Positions 6,911-17,607 of a DNA stretch of 64,000 nt are shown here, piece by piece. Position numbers and translations under genes: made by a program. The notes beneath the pieces were generated by a model, which did not search any database, was not told where the DNA came from, and worked only from the letters and a program-made list of their open reading frames with translations. The stretch is taken from positions 1 through 64,000 of the forward strand of contig JADKDR010000002.1 in assembly GCA_016714535.1 (NCBI GenBank). The letters run 5' to 3'. How positions within the stretch are numbered: position 1 is the first letter of the stretch; the number at the start of each line of letters is the position of its first letter. Source of the stretch: Bacteroidota bacterium (GTDB taxonomy: Bacteria; Bacteroidota; Bacteroidia; AKYH767-A; OLB10).

Positions 6911-9109
6911 TTATTGCGCTTTCTCTTCTCTCTTTGCATTCATTTTGGCACGCAGTTCTTCAATTTCTTTTTTCGCCTGATTTATTTTGGTTTCAAATTC
7001 CTGACGAATGGTATCAGCATTTTTGCTTTTACTAAAGAAACCAATGTTGTTTTGCCATACGGTTACTTCACTTGTAAGCGCGGCAATTTTACTGCTCAAC
7101 GATGACCTTTCGGGGCTGCCTCCACTGTGGCCGCTATTGCTGCCTCCGCGCTGATCGCGCCCACCACCACGCATTGCCTGTCCGGCTGCATAGTTGGTTT
7201 GGGTGGCTCTAAAGCTGCGTTTCTCTCGCTCATCTATTCGCAGGTTATCATACAATTTGTCGATAGCAGTTTTATAGCGCTTTTGTAATTCATCCTTTTT
7301 CGAAAAGGGAACCAGGCCAATCTCCATCCATGTGCGCTGAAAAGCTTTTAGCTGATCAAGTACCTCAACATTTTCTCCACTCATTTCAAACTTCTCAATG
7401 GCCTCTACCAACTCCAACTTCTTTTTATAATTATCATCCTGCTCGTTATCAATATTCGAGAAATAATCTTTCTTGCGATTAAAGAACTCGTCACACGCAG
7501 CCTTAAAACGCGCCCATACTTTTTGAGAGCTTTTTTCAGGTACCGGTCCTATTTTTTTCCATTCGTCCTGCAACCTTACCAACTCTTGCGTAGTGCCACG
7601 CCAGTCATTGTTGTCTTTAAGCGCTTCTGCTTGTATGCAAAGCTCGGTTTTCAATTGAAGGTTGCCGGCAAGTTCTTTTTTGCGAAGCGTATAAAACTCA
7701 TTCTTGTTCTTAAAAAAGTTATCACACACCCCTTTGAAACGTGCCCAAACATCATCGTTTTCTTTTCGCGAAGCAGGTCCAATGGTTTTCCATATAGTTT
7801 GCAGTTCAACTACTTGATGTTGTACTTCCTGCCATAGGTTGTGCTTATCATGGATAGCGCTGCATATAGCATCTGCTTTTTCACACAGTTCAATTTTTGC
7901 CAACAGGTTAGCTTCGTAAGATGATTTCATACTATCATCGTATTCGCGCCTGCGCTCATACACTTTGTCTATAGCCGCTTTAAAACGGTCCCATACCTCA
8001 TTCTTTGCTTCGCGTGTTACCTGACCTATGTCTTTCCACTGACCTATCAGGTCTTGAATGGTACGTACAGCTTTGTTCATATTAGGCTCAAGCATGAGCT
8101 CTTCTGCCTTTTCGCAAAGATTTATTTTTAGTACCAGATTTTTCTTTTGATCAAGTTGTTGTAAGTCTTTATTGATTTTTACAAACTCATAAAACCGATC
8201 GATGTATAATTTGTATGTTAACTGAAGGTCGCGATAGTTTGCGCTGGGCACCGGGCCTATACTGCGCCACTTACCTTGCAGGTCGTTGAATCCTTCGTAG
8301 GCTTTCGCCATATTATCCTCATTTTGAATGAGTCTTTTTAATTCGGTCAGTATATCATTTTTTGCCTTTAGATTGTCCAGCTTTTGCTTTTCGATAGCAT
8401 CCAGATGCTCGCCTCTTTTTTTCTTATAGCCCTCAAAGAGTGCGTAAAACTTATTGGTGGTTTCATCATCATTATAGTGGAAGTCATCCTTATTGCCGCC
8501 CTCTTCAATAAACTTTGCCATAGCAGCATTTCGTTCCATACTTGCCATGTGGCTAAAGGCATCGCGCATAGCAAATACTTTGTTACGAACGGCCATTACA
8601 TCGCCTTCGTGTACTGCCTTGTGCATCGATTCGAGCAACTGCTCTTTGGTAAACTCAGCGTAATTTTCTATTGGTTCCTGAACTTCCTCTTCGTGCTCAT
8701 GAGGAACAAGTTCGGCTTGTGCCGCATCCAGGATGGCGTCTTCGGCTTCATGAGCTTTGGTTGGCTCTGCCGCTGCCTCGGGTTGTAGTGCCGCAATTTC
8801 TGCAACATGTTCTGGTGCCACCACTTCGGCTGGCGCCTCGGCCTCTGCAGCTATCTCAGCTGCTATTGGCTCGGGTTGTTGCGCTGCAATTTCTGCAACA
8901 CTTTCTTGTGCCACCACTTCAGATGGCGCCTCTGCCTCTGTAGCTATAACTTCTGCTAGAGGCTCGGGTTGCGCAGTTGGTTCTGTTGTTGAGGTTTCTG
9001 CTACCTCGGTTGACGTGCCGGCTGCCGTGGCATCGGTCGTCTCTGTAACTTGTTCTGTCGTTACGTTTGCTCCTTCCTCCGGAAGGTTAGTGTCATTTAC
9101 ATTTTCCAT
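6911..9109 (-). CDS. DUF349 repeat protein with Ala/Glu-rich N-terminus
   Basis: A soluble protein of 732 residues. The first 150 residues are low-complexity and acidic (Thr, Ala, Glu, Pro rich) with two 31-residue tandem repeats at 50-111. The rest carries at least five DUF349 units, each built around a W-K-x-I-G-P-V/A core followed by W-x-R-F-K and a helix, then a basic, glycine-rich linker (GGGRDQRGGSNSGHSGG) and a final coiled coil. DUF349 proteins are widespread in Bacteroidota and Actinobacteria; the molecular role is not settled. The gene stands alone, divergent from aroA. Confidence 0.9.
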   Translation of the reverse strand: MENVNDTNLPEEGANVTTEQVTETTDATAAGTSTEVAETSTTEPTAQPEPLAEVIATEAEAPSEVVAQESVAEIAAQQPEPIAAEIAAEAEAPAEVVAPEHVAEIAALQPEAAAEPTKAHEAEDAILDAAQAELVPHEHEEEVQEPIENYAEFTKEQLLESMHKAVHEGDVMAVRNKVFAMRDAFSHMASMERNAAMAKFIEEGGNKDDFHYNDDETTNKFYALFEGYKKKRGEHLDAIEKQKLDNLKAKNDILTELKRLIQNEDNMAKAYEGFNDLQGKWRSIGPVPSANYRDLQLTYKLYIDRFYEFVKINKDLQQLDQKKNLVLKINLCEKAEELMLEPNMNKAVRTIQDLIGQWKDIGQVTREAKNEVWDRFKAAIDKVYERRREYDDSMKSSYEANLLAKIELCEKADAICSAIHDKHNLWQEVQHQVVELQTIWKTIGPASRKENDDVWARFKGVCDNFFKNKNEFYTLRKKELAGNLQLKTELCIQAEALKDNNDWRGTTQELVRLQDEWKKIGPVPEKSSQKVWARFKAACDEFFNRKKDYFSNIDNEQDDNYKKKLELVEAIEKFEMSGENVEVLDQLKAFQRTWMEIGLVPFSKKDELQKRYKTAIDKLYDNLRIDEREKRSFRATQTNYAAGQAMRGGGRDQRGGSNSGHSGGSPERSSLSSKIAALTSEVTVWQNNIGFFSKSKNADTIRQEFETKINQAKKEIEELRAKMNAKREEKAQ
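8777..8962 (-). repeat. Two in-frame 93-bp tandem repeats in the DUF349 gene
   Basis: Codons 50-80 and 81-111 are two copies of a 31-residue unit, each containing EAEAP(S/A)EVVA and HVAEIAA or SVAEIAA followed by QPE. The copies differ at about a quarter of positions, so the duplication is not brand new. Such units change copy number easily. Confidence 0.8.
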
Positions 9110-9486
9110 TTTAAAAAATTTATTAGTGCATTATACAAAATACTTTTCAATTTGCTTCCACTAGTTAGTGAGATGCAAAGTAACTACCACCCTATACGAT
9201 GGTTAAAACTTTTACCACTTAGGTAATAGCTATTTACGATTTCAATTTACGATGAATCCTAAGGACGCTTGATAAGGTTTTGTTGAGGTACGTCCTTCAT
9301 ACATTTCAAGGCAAAAACAGGGTGCAAATATTGTTGTTTATCACTATCTAAAATGAATTTTAGCCAAATATTTTATGTTTCTTTTTATCAGAAGTGGAAA
9401 CGTTACGCATGAAGCAATTGGCACTTTGCCAAAATTATATGAGGTAATAATTTAATTTCGCCCTACCGCCCGCATAAATCAAACGA
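9110..9486. other. Divergent promoter region between the DUF349 gene and aroA
   Basis: No gene is visible in 377 bases. There is a short inverted repeat AAGGACG (9261-9267) with CGTCCTT (9291-9297) of unknown role, and TAATTTCG near 9452, one base off the Bacteroidota -7 box, which may serve aroA. Confidence 0.35.
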
Positions 9487-10752
9487 ATGAGTGAACAGGC
9501 AATCATAATAGGAAAAAAAATAATGCACGGATGTTATACGGCTCCTGCTGCTAAAAGCTGCACCCAGCGGGCCCTGGCGGCTGCTTTATGTATTCGCGGC
9601 AAAAGCATCGTAGTAAATGCCGGAAGTAGTAACGATGAAATGGCAGCATTAATCCTCCTTAGGGAATGTGGCGCTATCATAGATAAAAGAACGGATGGTT
9701 TACATATAGATACATCGCAAATTAAGCAACAACACATTTTTGTAACTTGTGGCGAATCGGGTCTTAGCCTGCGAATGTTTACTCCCATATTGGCCTCTTT
9801 GGTTGGGCAATGTTCCATAGATGGAGAGGGGAGTTTGAAAAAAAGAAATCATCAGTTTATGCTTCAAGCGCTGCAACAGGCAGGAGCAGAAATAAGCAGT
9901 ACCAATTTCAATTTGCCATTTTGCATCAGTAAGCAGTGGCATCCTAAGGCGATGGAGGTGGACGGAAGTCATGGTTCGCAATTCGTTAGCGGATTGTTGT
10001 TTGCATTTGCTGCCGGCAATGTAACCGATGCCACCTTGCTGGTAAATAGTGCAGTGAGCAAGCCATATATGGCTTTAACGTTGGAGGTGATGCAGAAATT
10101 TGGATTGAAGCTTCCGCATAATGAAAATTATGAACGGTTTTATTTTGATAATTCACTTCCTGATAAATTACTTGACCTTCCGGTTTATGCCGTAGAAGGC
10201 GACTGGAGTAATGCATCATTTTTTGCAGTAGGAGCAGCCATTTCGGGGCAGTTGATTTTGAAAAATCTGAATATTAATTCGGCACAAGCCGATATCAAAA
10301 TTTTGGAGGTATTAAAAATGGCAGGAGCAAAGGTTGAATGTTATGTAGATAGAATCGTTATAGAGAAAAATGAATTGAATCCATTTTCATTTGATGCAAC
10401 AGATAGTCCCGATTTGTTTCCTCCACTTGTGGCACTTGCAGCTTATTGCAAAGGAACATCATATATTACAGGAGTTAACAGATTGTATAATAAGGAGAGC
10501 AACCGCGCTGCTACGTTACAAAGTGAGTTTGGCAAAATGGGCATCGAAATATTGTTGCAAGATAATACCATGATTATTAAAGGCGAAAAAACAAAAGGTG
10601 CTACGGTAAATTCGCATAACGACCACCGTATTGCTATGGCATGTGCCATAGCTGCTTTAAGTTGCCGCGAAGTCACTATTATTGAAAATGCAGATGCTAC
10701 CAATAAGTCGTATCCCGATTTTTTCGAACACCTAAATCAGCTTTCGCATTAG
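9487..10752 (+). CDS. aroA: 3-phosphoshikimate 1-carboxyvinyltransferase (EPSP synthase)
   Basis: Sixth step of the shikimate pathway: it transfers the enolpyruvyl group of phosphoenolpyruvate to shikimate 3-phosphate. The 421-residue length is normal. Visible family features are the early NAGSSNDEMAALILL segment, the GESGLSLRMFTPI segment in place of the usual GNAGTAMR, DSPDLFPPLVALAAYCKG with the catalytic Asp, RLYNKESNRAATL, and HNDHRIAMACAIAAL near the end. The protein is rather divergent, as is common in Bacteroidota. It stands alone on the plus strand and converges on secA. Confidence 0.92.
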   Translation: MSEQAIIIGKKIMHGCYTAPAAKSCTQRALAAALCIRGKSIVVNAGSSNDEMAALILLRECGAIIDKRTDGLHIDTSQIKQQHIFVTCGESGLSLRMFTPILASLVGQCSIDGEGSLKKRNHQFMLQALQQAGAEISSTNFNLPFCISKQWHPKAMEVDGSHGSQFVSGLLFAFAAGNVTDATLLVNSAVSKPYMALTLEVMQKFGLKLPHNENYERFYFDNSLPDKLLDLPVYAVEGDWSNASFFAVGAAISGQLILKNLNINSAQADIKILEVLKMAGAKVECYVDRIVIEKNELNPFSFDATDSPDLFPPLVALAAYCKGTSYITGVNRLYNKESNRAATLQSEFGKMGIEILLQDNTMIIKGEKTKGATVNSHNDHRIAMACAIAALSCREVTIIENADATNKSYPDFFEHLNQLSH

Positions 10753-10836
10753 GTGCTTAGTACGAATTGTTAACTACCATTGTATACGTTAGTAGTGGTA
10801 TTTCTGAATAAATAAATTTTATGACTGCAAAAAAAA

Positions 10837-13800
10837 TTATTCTTCCATCATACCGTGGCAAGCTTTGTATTTTTTGCCACTGCCACAAGGGCAAGGGTCG
10901 TTGCGTCCTACCCGTTGTTCGGCACGCACCGGTTGCGCTTTGGGGCGCGGCCCTTCGGGCGCGCCTTGCTGTGGGTCACGCTGATTGGTAGTGCTTACCT
11001 GCTGATTTACATCGGCATGCGAGGCCTGCAATTTACTCATATCAGTACGTTGTGGTGCACGAGCCTCTTTTACCTGACTCGAATCCTGAATGGGTATAAC
11101 ACCTTTAAACAAGAACGACATGATATCTTTATTTACTGCTCCCAGCATTTGCGAAAACAAATTAAAAGACTCGAGCTTATAAATCAGTAAGGGATCTTTT
11201 TGTTCGTAAACCGCCCCCTGTACACTTTGTTTAAGATCGTCCATTTCGCGCAAATGCTCTTTCCATGCTTCGTCTATCATGGCCAAAGTAACATTACGCT
11301 CAAAACTATGAATCACTTCCATGCCCTGTGTATCATATGCTTTCTTTAAGTTTACCATCACATTCATACTGCGTGTTCCATCGCTAAATGGGATGATGAT
11401 ATTGATGTACTGCTGACCTTGATTGATATAAACATCGCTTACTACCGGAAAAGCGCGTTCGGCCATAAGTTTCGATTTGGCTTTGTATGCTTGCTGCACT
11501 ATATCATACAACTTATCGGTAAGTTCTTCTTCTTTAGTTTTGGCAAAGTCATTTTCGGTAAAGGGACATTCAAGTGCAAAAAAGCGAATCAAATCCATCG
11601 TGAATTCTTCGAAGGTGTTTGCTTCCTGATGTTGCTTTACAAGACTTTCGCAAAGCTCAAACTGCATGTTCGAAATATCGAGCGACAGGCGATCGCCATA
11701 CAAGGCATGTCTGCGCTTAGTGTAGATGGCATTACGCTGATTGTTCATCACATCATCGTACTCTAGCAAGCGCTTACGGATGCCAAAATTATTTTCTTCT
11801 ACTTTGGTTTGTGCCCGCTCAATAGACTTGGATATCATACTGTGTTGAATCACTTCGCCTTCTTTAAAACCCATACGGTCCATTAGTCCAGCAATGCGTT
11901 CGCTACCAAACAGGCGCATTAGATTATCTTCTAACGACACAAAAAACTGTGAGCTTCCGGGGTCGCCTTGTCGTCCGCTTCGTCCTCGCAACTGTCTGTC
12001 AACACGCCTGCTTTCATGTCGCTCGGTACCAATGATGGCAAGTCCTCCCGATTCACGAACTCCGGGGCCTAATTTAATATCGGTACCACGACCAGCCATA
12101 TTGGTGGCAATAGTAACCGTACCTGCACGACCTGCCTCTGCTACAATTTCCGCTTCGCGTTGATGCAGTTTTGCATTCAGTACATTATGCTTCAGCTTGC
12201 GAAGGTTAAGCATGCGACTTAGCAACTCGCTAATTTCTACCGATGTGGTTCCAACAAGAACAGGTCTTCCCGCTTCGGTAAGTTTTACTATTTCATCAAT
12301 TACGGCATTGTACTTTTCGCGCGTGGTTTTGTATACAAAATCTTCGTGGTCGCTACGTGATATTTTTTTATTGGTTGGAATACTCACTACATCCAATTTG
12401 TAAATTTTCCAAAACTCGCCTGCTTCTGTTTCTGCAGTACCCGTCATGCCGGCAAGTTTATGATACATGCGGAAATAATTTTGTAAGGTAATGGTTGCAT
12501 AGGTTTGGGTAGGGTCTTCTACTTTTACATTTTCCTTAGTTTCGATTGCCTGATGCAAACCATCGCTGTATCTTCTTCCGTCAAGCACACGCCCTGTTTG
12601 TTCATCTACAATTTTTATTTTTCCATCTTCGCTGATAATGTATTCTACATCCCGTTCAAATAGAGTGTATGCTTTTATTAGTTGTTGCAATGAGTGTATA
12701 CGTTCTGACTTAATAGAGAAGTCGCGCATCAGGTCACTTTTCAAAGCCATCTTCTCTTCGGTTGTCTGCTGACTACGTTCTATTTCGGCCATGGCACCAC
12801 CAACATCGGGCATAATGAAAAAGTCTTTCTCCGTATTTTTACTTATCAGTTCTATTCCTTTTTCGGTTAGTTCTACCGAGTTATGCTTTTCATCAATTAC
12901 AAAATATAATTCGGCATCCACCTTATGCATTTCCTTGCTTTGATCTTGCATGTAATGGTTTTCAGTTTTTGTAACAGTACCCGTGCACCTTCTTCGCTCA
13001 AAAATTTTATTAAAGATTTATTCTTTGGCAACCCGCGATACGATCGTAGCAATGGCATACCGGCTTCCTTCTCGTTATTCTCGGTGAATTTTTTTCGCGC
13101 ATCGGCAAGGCACGTATTAATGTATGATTTTTGGGCATTCATCAATTGCTCTACCCGTGGCTTTAGTTGCACAAATTCCTGTTCGGTGCGTCTTGCAGTT
13201 GGTCCCGAAATAATCAATGGTGTACGTGCATCATCAATCAATACACTATCCACCTCATCCACGATGGCATAGTGATGTTCACGTTGTACAATATCTTCTG
13301 GCGAATGTGCCATATTATCGCGCAGGTAGTCAAAACCAAATTCGTTGTTGGTACCATAAGTGATGTCGGCCATATATGCTTTGCGTCTCGATTCCGAGTT
13401 GGGCTGATGCTTGTCGATGCAATCAACGGTTAATCCCAAAAACTCGAATAAAGTACCATTCCATTCGCTATCGCGCTTGGCCAGATAGTCGTTAACGGTT
13501 ACTATATGCACCCCGCGCCCGGCAAGGGCATTTAAGTATACCGGCAAGGTGGCTACAAGTGTTTTTCCTTCTCCGGTTGCCATCTCTGCAATTTTGCCTT
13601 TGTGCAGCACAGCTCCACCTATCAACTGCACATCGTAGTGTACCATATCCCATGATACCACGTTGCCTGCCGCTATCCAATTATTTGAATAAGTTGCCTG
13701 ATCTCCTTGTATTTTAATGTGAGGACGTGTTACCGCAAGGTCGCGGTCGAGTTCCGATGCTGTTACGATTATCTCTGTATTTTCTTTAAACCTGCGTGCT

Positions 13801-14165
13801 GTGTCTTTTACTACTGCAAAGGCCTCCGGCATAATGACTTGTAATACTTCTTCAATCTGCTGATTTCGTTGCTTTTTTAGTTCATCTATTTCTTTAAAAA
13901 GACGGTCTTTTTCAGAGGCATCAAGGGCGTCTTCGTTGGCTGTTTGCTCTAGCAGTTCGGCAAGCTTGGCATTAATATCTTCCAGGTGTTCAGATATACG
14001 TGCTTTAAATTCTGCTGTCTTATTTCTTAAAGCATCATTGCTTAGATTTTTTATTCCTTCCCAGGCAGCATTTGTTTGTGCCACAATTGGGTTTAGTTCT
14101 TTAAGGTCTTTTTCGGCTTTGGTTCCAAAAATTTTTCCTAATGTCTTATTTAGTATATCGAGCAT
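10837..14165 (-). CDS. secA: Preprotein translocase ATPase SecA, one frameshift
   Basis: Essential motor that pushes preproteins through SecYEG. The N-terminal frame (12897-14165) has Walker A MATGEGKT at 195-202 and the DEVD box at 303-306. The C-terminal frame (10837-12951) has the second ATPase half (TNMAGRGTDIKLG, RQLRGRSGRQGDPG), the scaffold domain and the zinc-binding SEC-C tail VGRNDPCPCGSGKKYKACHG. The frames should join as LLQKTENHYMQDQ; one A is missing from the A run (T run on the plus strand at about 12965-12970). Corrected length is about 1,109 residues, typical of Bacteroidota SecA with its inserted segment. Because the gene is essential, a sequencing error is far more likely than a real break. 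Confidence 0.95.
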
Positions 14166-14323
14166 GCGGCAATTAATTTATTCGATTAAAAACTTCTTTG
14201 TTCTCAACAAGCAAGCCAACACGTATATGCTGACATATTTGCTATGTTTTTAACAAAGGCCGGCAAAAATAGATTTTTTTGGGGAGTTAAGTTGAGTCTG
14301 ACCGCTGATAAAAAACAAAAAAA

Positions 14324-14348
14324 CGCCTGCAAACTCAGTTTGCAGGCG
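14324..14348 (-). terminator. Terminator of the beta-helix T9SS gene
   Basis: CGCCTGCAAAC pairs perfectly with GTTTGCAGGCG around a TCA loop. Read on the minus strand it is followed by a long T run, as an intrinsic terminator should be. It lies just past the stop of the gene at 14371 and before the secA promoter. Confidence 0.9.
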
Positions 14349-14370
14349 CTATGTTTTGCTCGATTATTTA

Positions 14371-17364
14371 TTATTTAATCAAAACAGGGAAATTCATGAT
14401 TCTGGTATCGTCAGCAATTTGCAGATTATACCAGCCTGCGCGCATGTTTGCCACATCTACCTGTATGGTTTTGTCGGCATGAGCTGCATTGTAATTATTA
14501 GTAAACACAATTGCTCCAAGGCTGTTATATAAACGCAAAGTGGTGTTTCCTGTTAGCTTGGCCATATCTATATTCAACATACCTGATGTAGGTTGAGGAT
14601 ATATTTTGGTTACCAATGGTAATTGTGGGTCGCTGATGCCACTTATAACAGAAACTACGATGGTATCAGTTTCGCTGCATCCTTGGGTATTGGTTACTAC
14701 ACAGGTGTATTGCCCCGAAGTAGAAACAGTAATACATTGGGTTGTAGCGCCATTATTCCAGATATAAGTCGCTGCACTTTGAGCACAAATTTGCAGGGTA
14801 TTTGGCCATACTATGGTGGTGTCGTTACCCAGATTTAGGTTAACAGGGTTAAGGGCGGGTACATACACGGGCACCCAATCGCTCTGACAACCAATGCCAC
14901 AACCAGGAAAAGGAGTTATTAATCCTGAATATTGAATACCGGCATCGTCTGTTACACATACCCAATCATTTGCATCATTATTATCACTGTTGCCTTGTCG
15001 GCCAAAGTGTGTTGCACAAGCGCCAGAGGCAAAACCATCGCCAATCCATTCGCTGCCTAGCGTAACCTGAAATCCATTAATATTCGTATTTAAGGTTTGG
15101 ATAGTTGCAGCCGGATAATCCCAAACTACAAAATCAACAATTTGACCGTTATTGTCCAATATCATTGCCCAACTTGCGCTGCCGGGGTTGAACAATAAAT
15201 TTGTTCCCCAGTAATTGGTATTTGCGTTATCGGTTTTAAACTGAATTTCGTTGGGTTGAAAAACGCCTAGGTTCCAATAGGTTGTATTAATCAAGTTAAC
15301 ATCGGTGTAACTATTACTTGCAGCCACTACCCATCCGGTAGCATCTAATTGCTGCCCTGTTACGTTTTGAATTTCAATAAAGTCATAAGGCTGATCGCCT
15401 AATTCAATTTTAGAAATTCGCAGGCATTTTGAATTGATGCCGGTGCCTTCAAACTGCGTAGCCCAAACCGTATCGGTACCATCCACAAGCACCTTAAAAG
15501 GGTTGCCAATGCCTAAAGGCTTTGGGTTAGATGGTGATGAATACCAGGCCACCGAGTGATTTTGCAATGCAGTCACACTTACTGTGGCACTATCGCCCTT
15601 ACAAACTGCTGTAGTTGGATTGGCAGTAGGAGGCGCAGGTATTGCTATTAAAACAAACGATGCTGTGCTGCTATCGTTAGACATATCATTATCCCCATTG
15701 AGCAACGTATAAGCAGTAACATTAATAGATCCACCGGCAGAGGTATTTATTCCGGTTGAAACGTACATCGTATCATTGTCATTAGGCAACAAGGTATCAA
15801 CAAATAGTTGTGTTATATTAGCGGTGCCCATACCGGTAACATTTACCTGAACATTAAAATTAGTTTGTGCATCGAAAGCATAATTAGTCAACACCACGCC
15901 AATTACCTGATCTACTGCGCCACAACCTGAATCAAATGGAGAGCTAAATGTTTTTACTCCTACATCAAAGCCGGGAGCACTAAATTCATCGGCACCAATA
16001 TCCGGAAATACGGGATCGCGTTGTTCATTATCAATATCAGTAGTAATTCCGGCAACAGGCTTAGCAAGATTATTTAAATTGAAATTTGCCACATGTAAAT
16101 CAGAAACGGAAGTAAATTGTGGGTCGGCAGAAAGTGAGTTGGCATCAAGGCTGGTAGTGGATTTCCAGGCATTTAATGTATTAACAGTTAACCCATCATA
16201 TAATCCAAACCCAAAATTTCCCGGATGATATAGTACGTTAAAGTCCATTTCGGTTATTGCGCCTAGCGCAGAATTAACTACATACCCCGTTGGTGCAACC
16301 ACCATATTAAACTTAATGCTTAAGCCGCTGATACCCGAACCGGTTACTTTGATGGCGCTGTTGTTGGCTACGGCAGCAGTTGATGGCATATTGATATTGT
16401 TGTTATACACCTGGATGTTTGAACTGCTACTAATGTTAATACCATAGGATTGCAGATTGTTATTGCCATTTACCGAAATGAAATTATTGTACATTTTTAT
16501 TTCGTTACCTGCGGTGGCAGTGCAAGATCCTATCTGCACGCCATTTCCTTGAGTAATGTTTTCAATCTTGTTTTTCTCTACAAGTATATTTCCTCCGCAA
16601 AACGAAAGATTAATGGCTGCTCCAAATCCGGTTGAGGTAGTCGAAAATTTATTGCCTGCTATAGTTGCTGCCTGGTTATAATACGCCTGAATTGAAGTGT
16701 TTTGCTGATTATTGAAAAGGTTGTTTGAAACCATTAATCCAGTTTCTAATGATGCCGCTGGGCCAAATAGGTATAACCCGTAACTGCCATTTGAAAAATT
16801 ATTGTTAGCAAAATGAAGGTTAAAATCCGCACCATTCGTATTTGGAGAATTCACAATAGCTTCGTTGATTGACAAGCTGGTTGTGTTATCGGAAGCAAGC
16901 ACGCAGTTCGAAAAACTGCAATCGCTGCTACCACCAAATATTGAAATTACCACGCCATTGCTAGCAACTCCGGTGCGCTTAATGGTCATTTCGGTAAATG
17001 AAACATAATGCGCATTATTTAACTCAACCGTGTGGTTTAAATTAAACGCTCCGCCTGAGGTGTGTGTCAGGGTAACCAGCGTGCTATCACTGTTTTCAGA
17101 GGTGAAGGTAATGGTGTTGGCAGCAGAAGCTCCTGTAATATTACCAATACTAATTTGTTCGGCATAGCTGCCATCGCGAACATTAAATACCACTGCACCA
17201 CTTACCCCCTGCGAAGTCAAGTCTTGCACAGCAGCTGTGAAGGTGGCATAATTTGGTGCTGATCCACCAATGGTATAAGTACCTGTTAATTGTGCATGGC
17301 CTATCTGGAATATGCCAGCAACCAATACTAAAGCCCATACGGCTCGAAGCGTAAATTTTTTCAT
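14371..17364 (-). CDS. Secreted T9SS protein with beta-helix and lamin-tail domains
   Basis: Large exported protein of about 997 residues from the start chosen here, MKKFTLRAVWALVLVAGIF with a clear signal peptide ending near GHAQ; a longer frame begins at 17451 but adds no sensible sequence. The first half is rich in Asn, Gly and short beta repeats, like right-handed beta-helix proteins. A middle segment (CLRISKIELGDQPYDFIEIQN onward) matches a lamin-tail domain. A later stretch (TIVWPNTLQICAQSAATYIWNNGATTQ) is Ig-like. It ends in a type A sorting domain with IYPQPTSGMLNID and a Gly-Trp-Tyr motif. Cell-surface or secreted; the ligand is unknown. It has its own terminator. Confidence 0.88.
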   Translation of the reverse strand: MKKFTLRAVWALVLVAGIFQIGHAQLTGTYTIGGSAPNYATFTAAVQDLTSQGVSGAVVFNVRDGSYAEQISIGNITGASAANTITFTSENSDSTLVTLTHTSGGAFNLNHTVELNNAHYVSFTEMTIKRTGVASNGVVISIFGGSSDCSFSNCVLASDNTTSLSINEAIVNSPNTNGADFNLHFANNNFSNGSYGLYLFGPAASLETGLMVSNNLFNNQQNTSIQAYYNQAATIAGNKFSTTSTGFGAAINLSFCGGNILVEKNKIENITQGNGVQIGSCTATAGNEIKMYNNFISVNGNNNLQSYGINISSSSNIQVYNNNINMPSTAAVANNSAIKVTGSGISGLSIKFNMVVAPTGYVVNSALGAITEMDFNVLYHPGNFGFGLYDGLTVNTLNAWKSTTSLDANSLSADPQFTSVSDLHVANFNLNNLAKPVAGITTDIDNEQRDPVFPDIGADEFSAPGFDVGVKTFSSPFDSGCGAVDQVIGVVLTNYAFDAQTNFNVQVNVTGMGTANITQLFVDTLLPNDNDTMYVSTGINTSAGGSINVTAYTLLNGDNDMSNDSSTASFVLIAIPAPPTANPTTAVCKGDSATVSVTALQNHSVAWYSSPSNPKPLGIGNPFKVLVDGTDTVWATQFEGTGINSKCLRISKIELGDQPYDFIEIQNVTGQQLDATGWVVAASNSYTDVNLINTTYWNLGVFQPNEIQFKTDNANTNYWGTNLLFNPGSASWAMILDNNGQIVDFVVWDYPAATIQTLNTNINGFQVTLGSEWIGDGFASGACATHFGRQGNSDNNDANDWVCVTDDAGIQYSGLITPFPGCGIGCQSDWVPVYVPALNPVNLNLGNDTTIVWPNTLQICAQSAATYIWNNGATTQCITVSTSGQYTCVVTNTQGCSETDTIVVSVISGISDPQLPLVTKIYPQPTSGMLNIDMAKLTGNTTLRLYNSLGAIVFTNNYNAAHADKTIQVDVANMRAGWYNLQIADDTRIMNFPVLIK

Positions 17365-17607
17365 TTTTAAATAAGTGTTTAGAAAAACGGAGTGTAAAGT
17401 TACAAAAACTATTTTTAAACGAATAAAAACCATTAATTTTAGGTAGGGCAAATTCTACATTGCAGTTGCATGGTTTAAATGTTGTAGCAAGCTATTAAAT
17501 AGTCTGCTAGCCGGCAATGCGGCCTCGATCTTCTGTAAACATAAGAATGCTGACGCCCGATTAAATTGCAATTTAGCGTACATTCGCGCTTTGATTTTTT
17601 TTAGGCA

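Noticed and set aside
8384..9164. Long plus-strand frames opposite the DUF349 gene
   Set aside because: They mirror its Ala/Glu repeats and have no start context; codon bias shadow.
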